Both the position numbers and the translations under genes were made by a program. DNA of 64,000 nt from Sphaerotilus sulfidivorans (lineage in GTDB: Bacteria; Pseudomonadota; Gammaproteobacteria; Burkholderiales; Burkholderiaceae_C), in NCBI RefSeq assembly GCF_013426975.1, contig NZ_JACCPY010000018.1:1-64000 (forward strand), written 5' to 3'. The notes beneath the pieces are model-generated. The model had not been told where the DNA came from, ran no database searches, and worked only from the letters and a program-made list of their open reading frames with translations. The first letter of the stretch is position 1; each line of letters starts with the position of its first letter. Of this stretch, positions 33,955 through 43,166 are shown piece after piece.

Positions 33955-35223
33955 ATGAATCTTCTCTACCTGAACCACTATGCCGGCGCGCCCGCGCTCG
34001 GCATGGAATTCCGTCCCTACTATCTCGCACGCGAATGGGTGCGCCTGGGCCACCGGGTGCAGATGGTGGCCTGCGCGACCTCGCATGTGCGCGCCACCGC
34101 GCCCACGCCCCGAGGCCGCCCGGTCGAGCAGCCCGAGCACCAGGACATCGACGGCATCGACTACCTGTGGTTTCCCGGCCCGCCCTACCAGGGCAACGGC
34201 CTGGGCCGGGTCAAGAACATCTGGGCCTTCCTGAGCCAGGTCTGGCGCGCCGCGCCGGGCATCGCCCGGCATTTCCGCCCCGACGTGGTGATCGCCTCGA
34301 GCACCTATCCGATGGACATCTGGGTGGCGCGCCGCCTGGCCCGGCTGGCCGGCGCGAAGCTGGTCTTCGAGGTACACGACCTCTGGCCGCTGTCGCCGAT
34401 CGAGCTGGGCGGCATGTCGCCGCGCCATCCCTTCATCCTGATGTGCCAGAAGGCCGAGGACGATGCCTACCGCGACGCCGACGTGGTCGTGTCGATGCTG
34501 CCGAAGGTGCACGAGCACATGGCCGGGCGCGGCCTGGACCTGCGCAAGCTGCACATCGTGCCCAACGGCATCACGCTCGACGAGTGGGACGGCGAGCCCG
34601 AGCCGCTGCGCGAGGATGTCGCCGGCGCGGTCGCGGCGGCGCGGGCCGCCGGGCGCACGGTGGTGGGCTACGCCGGCTCGATGGGCCTGCCCAACGCGCT
34701 CGACACGCTGCTGGACGCGGCCAAGCGGCTGCGCGACGCCGGTGCCGCGATCGCCTTCGTGATGGTCGGCGGCGGCCACGAGCGCGATCGCCTGGCCGAG
34801 CGGGTGCGCACCGAGGGCCTGGAGGCCAGCGTCACGATGCTCGCGCCGATCCCCAAGCGCCAGATCCCGAGCTTCCTGGCCGGCATCGACATCGCCTACA
34901 TCGGCTGGCAGCGCGTGCCCATCTACCGCTTCGGCATCGCGCCGAACAAGCTGATGGACTACATGATGGCCGGCTGCGCGGTGCTGCATTCGGTCGAGGC
35001 CGGCAACGACCCGGTCGCGGAGGCCGGCTGCGGCCTGACGGTGGCGCCGGAGTCACCGGACGCGGTGGCCGAGGGACTGCGCCGGCTCGCCGCGCTGCCC
35101 GCGGCCGAGCGCCGCGCCATGGGCGAGCGCGGCCGCGCCTTCGTGATGGCGAACCACACCTATCCGGTGCTGGCCCGGCGCTTCATCGACGCGGTTTCAG
35201 CTTTGCCATCTTCGAGGAACTGA
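33955..35223 (+). CDS. Family 4 glycosyltransferase (WbuB-like)
   Basis: This is a 422-residue protein. The N-terminus NLLYLNHYAGAPALGMEFRPYYLAREWVRLGHRVQMVA is typical of the WbuB group. Later motifs include VIASSTYPMDIWVARRLAR, EVHDLWPLSPIELGG, VPNGITLDEWDG and YRFGIAPNKLMDYMMAGCAVLHSV, the donor-binding region. WbuB adds L-fucosamine or related sugars. It starts 20 bases after the first glycosyltransferase. After it the sugar genes stop and a flagellin gene follows. Confidence 0.9.
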   Translation: MNLLYLNHYAGAPALGMEFRPYYLAREWVRLGHRVQMVACATSHVRATAPTPRGRPVEQPEHQDIDGIDYLWFPGPPYQGNGLGRVKNIWAFLSQVWRAAPGIARHFRPDVVIASSTYPMDIWVARRLARLAGAKLVFEVHDLWPLSPIELGGMSPRHPFILMCQKAEDDAYRDADVVVSMLPKVHEHMAGRGLDLRKLHIVPNGITLDEWDGEPEPLREDVAGAVAAARAAGRTVVGYAGSMGLPNALDTLLDAAKRLRDAGAAIAFVMVGGGHERDRLAERVRTEGLEASVTMLAPIPKRQIPSFLAGIDIAYIGWQRVPIYRFGIAPNKLMDYMMAGCAVLHSVEAGNDPVAEAGCGLTVAPESPDAVAEGLRRLAALPAAERRAMGERGRAFVMANHTYPVLARRFIDAVSALPSSRN

Positions 35224-35358
35224 GCGGAATCAGTGAACTGAACCGGCTTCAGATCCGGTCCTGGCGGGCGGGCATGCCGTCCTAGCATCATCCCTGCAGA
35301 AGACAACACAACCGTTGACGGTCCAGGGTGGCGGCCGGCTCGCAAGAGCCAGGCCGGA

Positions 35359-36798
35359 ATGATGATGGCGAGTCTCTTCGCGACGATGTCGGTCGCGCAG
35401 GCGGGCATGAGCCGCCTGTCGCAGCCGGACGGCATGGCGGCACGCGCAGTCGCGCGGCTGTCTTCGGGCCTGCGCGTGCAGCAGGCCGCCGACGATCCGG
35501 CCGGTCTGGCGATCTCCGAGCGCATGAGCGCGACGATCCGCGCGCACGGCGTGATCGGCCGCGGCCTGAACGATGCCATCGGCCAGGTCCAGCAGGCCGA
35601 CCTCGGTCTGGAGCGCATCAGCGAGACGCTGCAGCGCGCCCGCGAGCTCGCGCTCGAGTCCGGCAACGGAACGCTCGGCGATGCGGACCGCGCGAACCTG
35701 CAGCAGGAATACCAGGCCCTGCTGGCGCAGGTCGACGCGATCGCCGATGGCGCGCGGCTGTTCGGCACCAGCCTGCTGCAGTCGCAGCGCGCATCGGGAC
35801 ACACGCCCTACCTCAGCGAAGCCTTCTCCGCGCTGGATCAGGGCGTGGCGATGAGCTCGGGCATCCGCCCGATCGCCTACATTCCGGCCGGCATGCGCAA
35901 CGTGCGCCTGGAGATCGATGCCCTGGGCGCCGACGACGACATTCAGGTCTTCACGACACAAGGCCAGCAGCTGCTGGGGACCGGCCCCGGAGACAGCGGC
36001 TGGCGAGCCAACGGCATCGAGGATGCGCAGACGCTGACCCGGGCGGTGATGCAGCCGGACCTCGGCTTCGCGGACGGCGCCACCTACGACGACAGCGTGC
36101 TGCTCGACGGGCGCACCGGCTTTGCCGATCCGCTGCTGGTCACGTCCAACGCGCTGCCGCTGGTCAGCCAGTTCGCCGGCATGACCCTCAGCTACAGCGG
36201 TGACGGCGATCAGCACGACGGCGGCGTCAACGACGGCAGGGTCAACGACAGCTACCGCTACGAGGCCATGACGATCGACGAGACCACCCAGCCGCTGCTG
36301 GTGATGGTGGTCGGCTCCGGCAGCTTCATCGCGCAGGCCTCGTGGATCGAGGCCGAGGACGGCAGCACCCTGGTGTCGAGCGGTGCCCGTGGCTCGGAGG
36401 TGGTCCTGCAGGCCGACTCGGGCAGCGCTCCGACGATGCTGTCGCTGGATCATCTCCCCTCGGACAGTGCTGCGCTCGGCCTGACCGGCAGCGGCATCGG
36501 CACGCAGGACGGAGCGCAGGCCAGCCTGGCCCTGATCGACCGGGCGATCGACCGGGTCGGCGGCCACCGCGGCCGGCTGGGCGCCAGCGCCAGCCGGCTC
36601 GAGCGCACCCTCGAGCAGCTCGGCGACGCCGACGAGGCGGCCCGGTCCGCGCGGAGCCGCATCGTCGACGCCGACATCGCCGCCGAGCTGTCCGACCGGA
36701 TGCGCCATCAGGTGCAGACCGAAGCCGCCCGGACCCTGCTCGGACAGGCCCAGCTGATGCCCAGGATGGTGCTGGGCCTGCTGCTGCCGGATCGCTGA
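35359..36798 (+). CDS. Divergent flagellin
   Basis: This is a 479-residue protein. The N-terminal D0/D1 region has ARLSSGLRVQQAADDPAGLAISERM and then NDAIGQVQQADLGLERISETLQRARELALESGN, clear flagellin. The C-terminal D1/D0 region has ALIDRAIDRVGGHRGRLGASASRLERTL and ARSRIVDADIAAELS, ending LLGQAQLMPRMVLGLLL. The very start lacks the usual INTNxxSLxAQ and reads MMMASLFATMSVAQAG. The middle 200 residues are a surface domain with IQVFTTQGQQLLGT. It stands alone without other flagellar genes and next to glycan genes, so it may be glycosylated or serve a special filament. Start at 35359 has no strong ribosome binding site; the MAS or later ATG is possible. Confidence 0.85.
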   Translation: MMMASLFATMSVAQAGMSRLSQPDGMAARAVARLSSGLRVQQAADDPAGLAISERMSATIRAHGVIGRGLNDAIGQVQQADLGLERISETLQRARELALESGNGTLGDADRANLQQEYQALLAQVDAIADGARLFGTSLLQSQRASGHTPYLSEAFSALDQGVAMSSGIRPIAYIPAGMRNVRLEIDALGADDDIQVFTTQGQQLLGTGPGDSGWRANGIEDAQTLTRAVMQPDLGFADGATYDDSVLLDGRTGFADPLLVTSNALPLVSQFAGMTLSYSGDGDQHDGGVNDGRVNDSYRYEAMTIDETTQPLLVMVVGSGSFIAQASWIEAEDGSTLVSSGARGSEVVLQADSGSAPTMLSLDHLPSDSAALGLTGSGIGTQDGAQASLALIDRAIDRVGGHRGRLGASASRLERTLEQLGDADEAARSARSRIVDADIAAELSDRMRHQVQTEAARTLLGQAQLMPRMVLGLLLPDR

Positions 36799-36862
36799 GC
36801 CCGGGGACATCCGGGTCTGCGGGCTGGTCGAGCGCCCCCTGGCCGTGGCAGCATCTCCGCCC

Positions 36863-37612
36863 ATGGCCCACCCTCCTTCCAGCGACGACGAGACCGCCCG
36901 CATCGAGCAGCGCTACGCCCGCCGGGCCGCCGCCGGGCTGGCCGACCGCTACAGCCTGCTGCAGCCCGATGTCTGGCAGACGGTGCAGGAGCGCCAGCGC
37001 GCGATGCTCGGCCTGTTCTCCCGCCATGGCTGGCATGACCTGGCGCAGCGGCGGGTGGTGGAGGTCGGCTGCGGTGCCGGCGGCAATCTGCTGGAGCTGC
37101 TGCGCGCCGGCTTCCGCCCCGAGCATCTGTGCGGCATCGAGCTGCTGGCCGAGCGTCATGCCGAGGCCCGCGCGGTGCTGCCCGCCGGCGTGACGCTGCA
37201 TCTGGGCGACGCCTGCGCCGCGCCGCTGCCCGAGGCCGGCGCCGACCTGGTGCTGCAGTCGACCGTCTTCTCCTCGCTGCTGGACGATGCCTTCCAGCAG
37301 CGCCTGGCCGACACGATGTGGCGCTGGGTGCGGCCCGGCGGCGCGGTGCTCTGGTACGACTTCACCTGGAACAACCCGCGCAACCGCGATGTGCGCGGCG
37401 TGCCGCTGGCGCGGATGCGGGCGCTCTTTCCGCACGGCCGCATCGAGGCGCAACGCCTGACGCTGGCTCCGCCGCTGGCACGCGCGGCCTGCCGCCTGTC
37501 GCCGTCGCTCTATCCGCTGCTGAACATGCTGCCGCCGCTGCGCACGCATGTGCTGGCGTGGATCGGCAAGCCGGTCAGCACACCCGTCAGCGCGCCCGTC
37601 AACGCACGGTGA
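36863..37612 (+). CDS. SAM-dependent methyltransferase
   Basis: This is a 249-residue protein. Motif I is RRVVEVGCGAGGNLLELLRAG near residue 58 and the later motif DLVLQSTVFSSLLDDAFQQRLA with VRPGGAVLWYDFTWNNPRN marks a class I enzyme of the methyltransf_11 type. NPRNRDVRGVPLARMRALFP is a recognisable block in methyltransferases of polysaccharide gene clusters. The target is probably a sugar of the surface glycan, or possibly flagellin; this is inference. Its 3' end overlaps the tolC-like gene on the other strand by 14 bases. Confidence 0.83.
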   Translation: MAHPPSSDDETARIEQRYARRAAAGLADRYSLLQPDVWQTVQERQRAMLGLFSRHGWHDLAQRRVVEVGCGAGGNLLELLRAGFRPEHLCGIELLAERHAEARAVLPAGVTLHLGDACAAPLPEAGADLVLQSTVFSSLLDDAFQQRLADTMWRWVRPGGAVLWYDFTWNNPRNRDVRGVPLARMRALFPHGRIEAQRLTLAPPLARAACRLSPSLYPLLNMLPPLRTHVLAWIGKPVSTPVSAPVNAR

Positions 37613-39101
37613 CGGCGCCGGCCGGCGCCTCCACCTGCTGCATCACCCCGGCCGCGGCCAGCAGCCGCAGCCGTGCCGCATGCCAGCCGGCCAGCGCGCG
37701 CACCTGCTCGAGCCGGGCCTCGGCCAGCAGCGACTGGCTGGAGAGCAGCTCGGAAATGTCGGCCACGCCCTTGTCGTAGCGGCGCGCGGCGCTGGCGCTG
37801 GCGGCCTCGGCGGCCTGCGCCAGCTCAGCGGCGGCCGGCAGGGTGCGCCGGGCGGAGAGCGCGTCGGCATGGGCGCGCAGCACCTCGAGCGCGACCTGCT
37901 GGCGCGCCTGCTCGAGCTGGGCCTCGCTCTGCGCGAGCTGCGCCTGTGCGCCGCGGATGCGGTAGGTGTGGCCGAAGCCGTCGAACAGCGGCAGCGTCAG
38001 CCGCAGGCCGTAGGTGGTCACGCGGCTGCCGCTGGCATAGAGCCCCTGGTCGGGCTGACCGTCGACATGGCGGGCGGCACTGGCGTCCAGCGTCGGCAGC
38101 CCTTCGGCGCGCACGCTGCCGACCCGCAGCCGGGCGATCTGCAGCCGCGCCTGCGCCGCCAGGATCGACGGATGGCGCGCCCGCGCCTCGTCGAGCCAGC
38201 GCGACAGGTCCTCGGTCTCCTCGTCCTGAGCGGGGTCGAGCTGTGCGGGCAGGCGCAGCGGCGTGCCGTCGGCCAGCCCCATCAGGCTGGAGAGCGTGAG
38301 CTGCGCGCGCTGCGCCTCGCCGCTCGCGCGCTCCAGCGCGAGCTGCGCCCGGGCCAGCTGGGCGCGGGCCTGCAGCACATCGCTGCCGGCCACCAGGCCG
38401 TGGCGTTCGCGCCGCTGCGCGGTGTCGAGCGCCTCTCGCGCCTGCGCTCTGGCCTGCTCGCGCATCGTCACCATCGCCTGCGCGGTGATCGCCTCGAAAT
38501 AGGCCGAGACCAGCGCCGCCATCAGCCGCTGCACCAGCGCATCGCGGGCCGCACCGGCGGCGGCCAGCAGCCGCTGCGCCCCGTCGCGGGCACCGGCGCG
38601 GGTGCCGAAGTCGAACAGCCGCCAGTTCAGCGCCAGGCTGCGTGCGGTGCTGGCCTGGTCGACCGACTGGCCGCTGCGGGTGGACAGCGTGGTGGTCGAC
38701 TGCCGCGACACGCTCGCCTGCAGCCGCGGCCAGAAGGCGGCATGGGCCTCGCCCAACGCGGCCGCCTGGGCCTCGATCTCGGCCTGGGCCTGGGCCAGCT
38801 GGGGATGCCGGCACAGCGCCAGCGCCAGCGCATCGGCCAGCGACAGCGGCGGCGCGCCCTCGAACGGCTCGGCGCAGACCGGCGGCGGCACGGCCATCGG
38901 CCCGGCAAGCATCGGCACCTGCAGCGGATCGTGCAGCAGATCGGGCACCGAGGGTCCGGGCGCGACGCGCAGCAGGTCGGGCGGCTCGAGGGAGGCGGCA
39001 GACCACGCGGCGCCCGGCAGCACCGCCAGAGCGCCCTGCAGCAGGGCGGCGGCCACGAGCGGGGCCCGATGACGGGGCCGGCGGATCGGCTCAGCGCTCA
39101 C
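37599..39101 (-). CDS. TolC-family outer membrane factor of a type I secretion system
   Basis: This is a 500-residue protein. The signal peptide runs to about residue 33 (VLPGAAWSA). The OEP repeats are present twice: LSLADALALALCRHPQLAQAQAEIEAQAAAL, ARSLALNWRLFDFG, AQARAQLARAQLALERA, then RHPSILAAQARLQIARLRVG, YGLRLTLPLFDGF and YDKGVADISELLSSQSLLAEARLEQVRAL. It forms the outer-membrane channel. The GTG at 39101 overlaps the end of the hlyD-like gene by 11 bases, and this is the last gene of the operon. Confidence 0.92.
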   Translation of the reverse strand: MSAEPIRRPRHRAPLVAAALLQGALAVLPGAAWSAASLEPPDLLRVAPGPSVPDLLHDPLQVPMLAGPMAVPPPVCAEPFEGAPPLSLADALALALCRHPQLAQAQAEIEAQAAALGEAHAAFWPRLQASVSRQSTTTLSTRSGQSVDQASTARSLALNWRLFDFGTRAGARDGAQRLLAAAGAARDALVQRLMAALVSAYFEAITAQAMVTMREQARAQAREALDTAQRRERHGLVAGSDVLQARAQLARAQLALERASGEAQRAQLTLSSLMGLADGTPLRLPAQLDPAQDEETEDLSRWLDEARARHPSILAAQARLQIARLRVGSVRAEGLPTLDASAARHVDGQPDQGLYASGSRVTTYGLRLTLPLFDGFGHTYRIRGAQAQLAQSEAQLEQARQQVALEVLRAHADALSARRTLPAAAELAQAAEAASASAARRYDKGVADISELLSSQSLLAEARLEQVRALAGWHAARLRLLAAAGVMQQVEAPAGAVTVR

Positions 39102-40440
39102 GCAGGCTCTCCCGACCCTGCTGCAGCAGCGGCGACAGCACATATTCGATCAGGCGCCGGTCGCCGGTGCGGATCTCGGCGCTGCCGCTCAGGCCGGGCG
39201 TCAGCGGCACCGCCCGGCCGTCGACCTGCAGCACCGGCTGCGCCAGCGTGATGCGCACCGCATAGACCGGGCCGCGCTTCTCGTCCTGCACCGCATCGCG
39301 CGAGACCTGCGCGACCACCGCCGGCACGGTGCCGTACTTGGTGTACGGGAAGGCGTCGATCTTGACCTGCGCCGGCTGGCCCTCGCGCACGAAGCCGATG
39401 TCGCGGTTCTCGACGCGCACCTCCATCTCGACCTGGGCCTGGGTCGGCACGATCTGCATCAGCGGCTGCGCCGCCGGCACCGCACTGCCGACGGTGTGCA
39501 CCGCCAGCTGCTGCACCGTGCCGTCGACCGGCGCCACCAGACGCAGCAGCTCGCCCTGGGTGCGCGCCCGGTCCAGCTCGGAGCGCGCGGCGTCGACCTG
39601 GCGCTGGCCCTCGACCCGGCTGTCCTGCGCGGCGCGGCGCATCTCGGCGGTCAGCGCATGCTGCTGCGCGCGGATGACCGCCAGCTGGCCGGCGATCTCC
39701 ACCCGGGCCTGCTCGCGCTCCATCCAGGCATGGCGCGAGACATCGCCGCTGTGCAGCAGCTCGGCATGGTCGCGGGCACGCTGCTCGGCCAGCGGCAGCG
39801 CCTGGGCCAGGCGGCCGGCATCGGCCTCGAGCCGCGCCAGCCGGCTGCGGTACTCGCGCCACTGGTCCTGCAGATGCTGCTCGGCCAGGCGGTGCTGCAC
39901 GGCATCGACATCCGGCAGCGCGGCCAGCCGAGGCGCCGCGTCGCCCCGGCCGTCGAGCGCCGCCAGCAGCGCGCCGGCCCGCTCGACCTGCAGCAGCGCC
40001 TGGGCCAGCGCCTGCGCGGCGCGCCGGCCCTCGCTGTCGCTCAGGCGGGTGTCGAGCTCGACCAGCAGATCGCCGGCCTTCACCACCCGGCCCTCCTCGA
40101 CGTGCAGCGCATGCACGCGCGCGGTCTCGACCGCCGCCAGCGTCTTGGTCTGGCCACGCGGCACGATCCGGCCCTGGGCATTGACGACGATGTCGATGCG
40201 CCCGATCACCGACCAGGCCAGCAGCGCCAGCACCAGCAGCATCAGCAGCCGCGCGGTCCAGCGCCCGGAGGGCGAGACCGGCCGCGCCTGCAGCGACAGC
40301 GCCGCGGGCAGGAATTCGGCCTCCTCGGCGGTGTGCGCCGGCGGCGTGAGCTCGCGGCGGTGCGACCAGGCGTGCGACCAGGCGCGGCGGTAGCGGCCGA
40401 GCAGCTCGCCCCAGGCCTGCAGACGGTGGCGCAGGTTCAT
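39091..40440 (-). CDS. HlyD-family type I secretion adaptor
   Basis: This is a 449-residue protein with one membrane helix (LLMLLVLALLAWSVIGRIDIV, residues about 63-83) after a cytoplasmic N-terminus. The periplasmic part begins NAQGRIVPRGQTKTLAAVETARVHALHVEEGRVVKAGDLLVELD, the lipoyl half-motif, then a long coiled coil (residues about 130-270). Then LLRLVAPVDGTVQQLAVHTVGSAVPAAQPLMQIVP closes the lipoyl domain, and VKIDAFPYTKYGTVPAVV follows. It bridges the ABC exporter and the TolC-like channel. Start overlaps the exporter gene's stop as ATGA. Confidence 0.94.
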   Translation of the reverse strand: MNLRHRLQAWGELLGRYRRAWSHAWSHRRELTPPAHTAEEAEFLPAALSLQARPVSPSGRWTARLLMLLVLALLAWSVIGRIDIVVNAQGRIVPRGQTKTLAAVETARVHALHVEEGRVVKAGDLLVELDTRLSDSEGRRAAQALAQALLQVERAGALLAALDGRGDAAPRLAALPDVDAVQHRLAEQHLQDQWREYRSRLARLEADAGRLAQALPLAEQRARDHAELLHSGDVSRHAWMEREQARVEIAGQLAVIRAQQHALTAEMRRAAQDSRVEGQRQVDAARSELDRARTQGELLRLVAPVDGTVQQLAVHTVGSAVPAAQPLMQIVPTQAQVEMEVRVENRDIGFVREGQPAQVKIDAFPYTKYGTVPAVVAQVSRDAVQDEKRGPVYAVRITLAQPVLQVDGRAVPLTPGLSGSAEIRTGDRRLIEYVLSPLLQQGRESLRER

Positions 40441-42647
40441 GCCGCACCTCCGTGCTGCAAGCCGTGCAGATGGGTGTAGATGCCGCGCGGATTGCGCAGC
40501 AGTTCCTCATGGCTGCCGACCTCGGCGATCTGGCCGCGCTCCATCACCACGATGCGGTTGGCGCCACGCACCGCCGAGAGCCGGTGCGCGATGATCAGCA
40601 CGGTGCGGCCCTGGCAGATCAGGCGCATGTTGTCGTGAATGATCTTCTCGCTCTCGTAGTCGAGCGCGCTGGTGGCCTCGTCGAAGATCAGGATGCGCGG
40701 GTTGGTGATCAGCGCGCGTGCGATGGCGATGCGCTGGCGCTGCCCGCCCGACAGGCCGGTGCCATGCTCGCCGACGACCGTGTCGTAGCCCTCGGGCAGC
40801 TCGCAGATGAACTCGTGCGCGCCGGCCAGCTTCGCCGCCTGCATCACCAGCTCGATCGGCGCGGCCGGGTGGCTCAAGGCGATGTTGTCGCGCACCGAGC
40901 GGTTGAACAGCGTGTTCTCCTGCAGCACCACGCCGATCTGCTGGCGCAGGCTGGGCGTGTCGATGACCGCCAGGTCCTGGCCGTCGACCAGCACCCGGCC
41001 GCGGTCGGGCACATAGAGGCGCTGCACCAGCCGGGTCAGCGTGCTCTTGCCCGAGCCGGAACGCCCGACGATGCCGATCACCTCGCCCGGGCGCACCCGC
41101 AGCGACACCTGACGCAGCACGTCGGCGGCGTCGGGGCGGTAGCGGAAGGAGACCTGGTCGAACTCGATCGCACCCTGCAGCCGCGGCAGCCGGGTCTTCT
41201 GGCCGGCGACCTCGGGGTGCGTGTTGAGGATGTCGCCCAGCCGGCTCATCGAGATGCCGACCTGCTGGAAGTCGTTCCAGAGCTGCGCCAGCCGCAGGAT
41301 CGGGCTCGACACCTGGCCGGCGAGCATGTTGAAGGCCACCAGCTCGCCCACCGTGAGCTGCTTGTCGATCACCAGCGTGGCGCCGATCCACATGATCGCC
41401 GCGGTCACCAGCTTGCTGGTCAGCGCGACGCCGCCGCCGGCCACCGTGGTCACATTGGTCACCGCCAGACCCGACGAGACATAGGCGGCGAGCTGCTGGT
41501 CCCACTTCTGGATCCAGCGCGGCTCCACCGCCATCGACTTGACGGTGTCGATGCCGCTGATCGTCTCGACCAGGAAGGACTGGTTTTCCGCGCCCTTGTT
41601 GAACTTGTCCTCCAGGCGGCGGCGGATGACCGGCGTGAACACCAGCGACAGCAGCACGTAGACCGGGATCGAGGCCAGCACCACCAGCGTCAGCGTCACG
41701 CTGTACCCGAGCATCACGCCCAGGAAGACGAAGGAGAACAGCAGGTCCAGCACCAGCGTCATGACATTGCCGGTCAGGAAGCTGCGGATGCTCTCGAGCT
41801 CGCGGATGCGCGCCACCGAGTCGCCGACACGGCGCGACTGGAAATACGCCAGCGGCAGGTTCAGCAGATGGCGAAACAGCCGCGCGCCCAGCTCGACGTC
41901 GATCTTGCTGCTGGTGTGCGCGAACACCCAGGTGCGGATGCCCGACAGCAGCGCCTCGAACACCATCGCGCAGATCAGGCCGATGGCGATGACGTTGAGC
42001 GTCTGCATCGCATGGTTGACCAGCACCTTGTCCATCACCACCTGGAAGAACAGCGGCGTGGCCAGGCCGATGAGCTGCAGCACCAGCGAGATCAGCAGGA
42101 TTTCCGCCAGCAGCCGGCGGTACTTGACCACCGCCGGAATGAACCAGGTGAAGTCGAACTTCGCCATCGCGCCGGAAAAGCTCGCCTTGCTGGTGAACAG
42201 GATCAGCTCGCCAGTCCAGAGGCGCAGCAGCTCCTCGAGCGCGATGACCGCCGGCGGCTCGCCCGCGCGCTGGATCAGCACCCGGGTGCTGCCCGGCAGC
42301 TCGGCGCCGGCCGGCAGCGCGGCCGCGCCCTCGATGCGCGCGACGACGAAGAAGCGCCCGGCCGCATCGCGCGCCACCGCCGGCAGCGGCGCGCGCGCCA
42401 GCCGACGCGGATCCTGACGCACCGAGCGCGCGTTCAGCCCGAGCTGCTGCGCCGCCAGCAGCAGGCGCTGCAGGTCGAAGGGCTCGCGGCCATGCTGGTG
42501 ACGCAGCTGCGCCTCGTCGGCGGCGATGCCGTGCAGCGCCGCCATCGCCAGCAGCGCCCACAGGCCGGAGTCGGGGGCAGGCGCGGCATGGGCTGCAGGG
42601 GCAGCAGAGGCGTCAGGAAGCGGGACGGAGGCGGCGGAAGTCATCAC
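40437..42647 (-). CDS. HlyB-like type I secretion ABC transporter
   Basis: This is a 736-residue protein. The N-terminal about 130 residues form a C39-like domain without the catalytic cysteine (SGLWALLAMAALHG at the start), as in HlyB, so it recognises rather than cuts the substrate. The membrane domain follows residues about 160-460. The nucleotide-binding domain shows [28 protein letters not shown] and ILIFDEATSALD. Together with the HlyD- and TolC-like genes it makes a complete exporter, usually for RTX proteins. No RTX substrate gene is in the window. Confidence 0.95.
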   Translation of the reverse strand: MMTSAASVPLPDASAAPAAHAAPAPDSGLWALLAMAALHGIAADEAQLRHQHGREPFDLQRLLLAAQQLGLNARSVRQDPRRLARAPLPAVARDAAGRFFVVARIEGAAALPAGAELPGSTRVLIQRAGEPPAVIALEELLRLWTGELILFTSKASFSGAMAKFDFTWFIPAVVKYRRLLAEILLISLVLQLIGLATPLFFQVVMDKVLVNHAMQTLNVIAIGLICAMVFEALLSGIRTWVFAHTSSKIDVELGARLFRHLLNLPLAYFQSRRVGDSVARIRELESIRSFLTGNVMTLVLDLLFSFVFLGVMLGYSVTLTLVVLASIPVYVLLSLVFTPVIRRRLEDKFNKGAENQSFLVETISGIDTVKSMAVEPRWIQKWDQQLAAYVSSGLAVTNVTTVAGGGVALTSKLVTAAIMWIGATLVIDKQLTVGELVAFNMLAGQVSSPILRLAQLWNDFQQVGISMSRLGDILNTHPEVAGQKTRLPRLQGAIEFDQVSFRYRPDAADVLRQVSLRVRPGEVIGIVGRSGSGKSTLTRLVQRLYVPDRGRVLVDGQDLAVIDTPSLRQQIGVVLQENTLFNRSVRDNIALSHPAAPIELVMQAAKLAGAHEFICELPEGYDTVVGEHGTGLSGGQRQRIAIARALITNPRILIFDEATSALDYESEKIIHDNMRLICQGRTVLIIAHRLSAVRGANRIVVMERGQIAEVGSHEELLRNPRGIYTHLHGLQHGGAA

Positions 42648-42759
42648 GGAGCAGGCGCGGGGCGGAGCGAGCAGCGCGGATCATGCCGCGCCTCGGCGGA
42701 AATGGAAAAGCCGCCAGGTGCGCCTGCGTACCCGGCCCGCGCGACGTGGCGCTCACGCG

Positions 42760-43089
42760 TCAGGTCAAGGACATCTTCCCGGAAAGCGCCGGCAGCCCGT
42801 GCGCCGCACGCGCCCTCAGGCAGCGCTCCTCGCCGGGCTGCAGCTCGTGGCAGGGCGAGGGTCTCTGCGGGTAGATGGTGCAGCCGACCTCGCGCCCGAT
42901 CTCGCCGGCCAGCGCGACGCAGCGCACGCCGGCGCGCTGGCCGGTGCCCTTCATGCAGCTCATCCAGGGATTGATCGCTTCGGTCAGTGCCTCGGGCAGG
43001 CCGAGGGACTCGGCCTCGGCCCAGTAGAAGGACACGCGAAAATGGGCGCAGCAGGCGCCGCAGCTCTGGCAGGGATTGAAGTCGGCCAT
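42760..43089 (-). CDS. YkgJ-family cysteine-cluster protein
   Basis: This is a 109-residue protein starting at the ATG at 43089. Cysteine motif [11 protein letters not shown] at residues 7-17, then [44 protein letters not shown]. The CxxCxxCC and CxIYxxRPxxC pattern is the YkgJ (zinc/iron-chelating) hallmark. A metal-binding role is assumed, physiological function unknown. It is divergent from the aminotransferase gene with 77 bases between starts. Confidence 0.85.
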   Translation of the reverse strand: MADFNPCQSCGACCAHFRVSFYWAEAESLGLPEALTEAINPWMSCMKGTGQRAGVRCVALAGEIGREVGCTIYPQRPSPCHELQPGEERCLRARAAHGLPALSGKMSLT

Positions 43090-43166
43090 GGACCGCGAAC
43101 TTATCACCGTTCGGAACTGCATTAGCATCGGCGGTTCCCGCCGCATCCCCCGAAACCCTGCCGCCG

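Noticed and set aside
35224-35358. Sigma-54 or sigma-28 promoter of the flagellin
   Set aside because: A TGGCGGGCGGGCATGC-like stretch near 35260 has the wrong spacing for sigma-54, and no sigma-28 TAAA/GCCGATAA pair is present.
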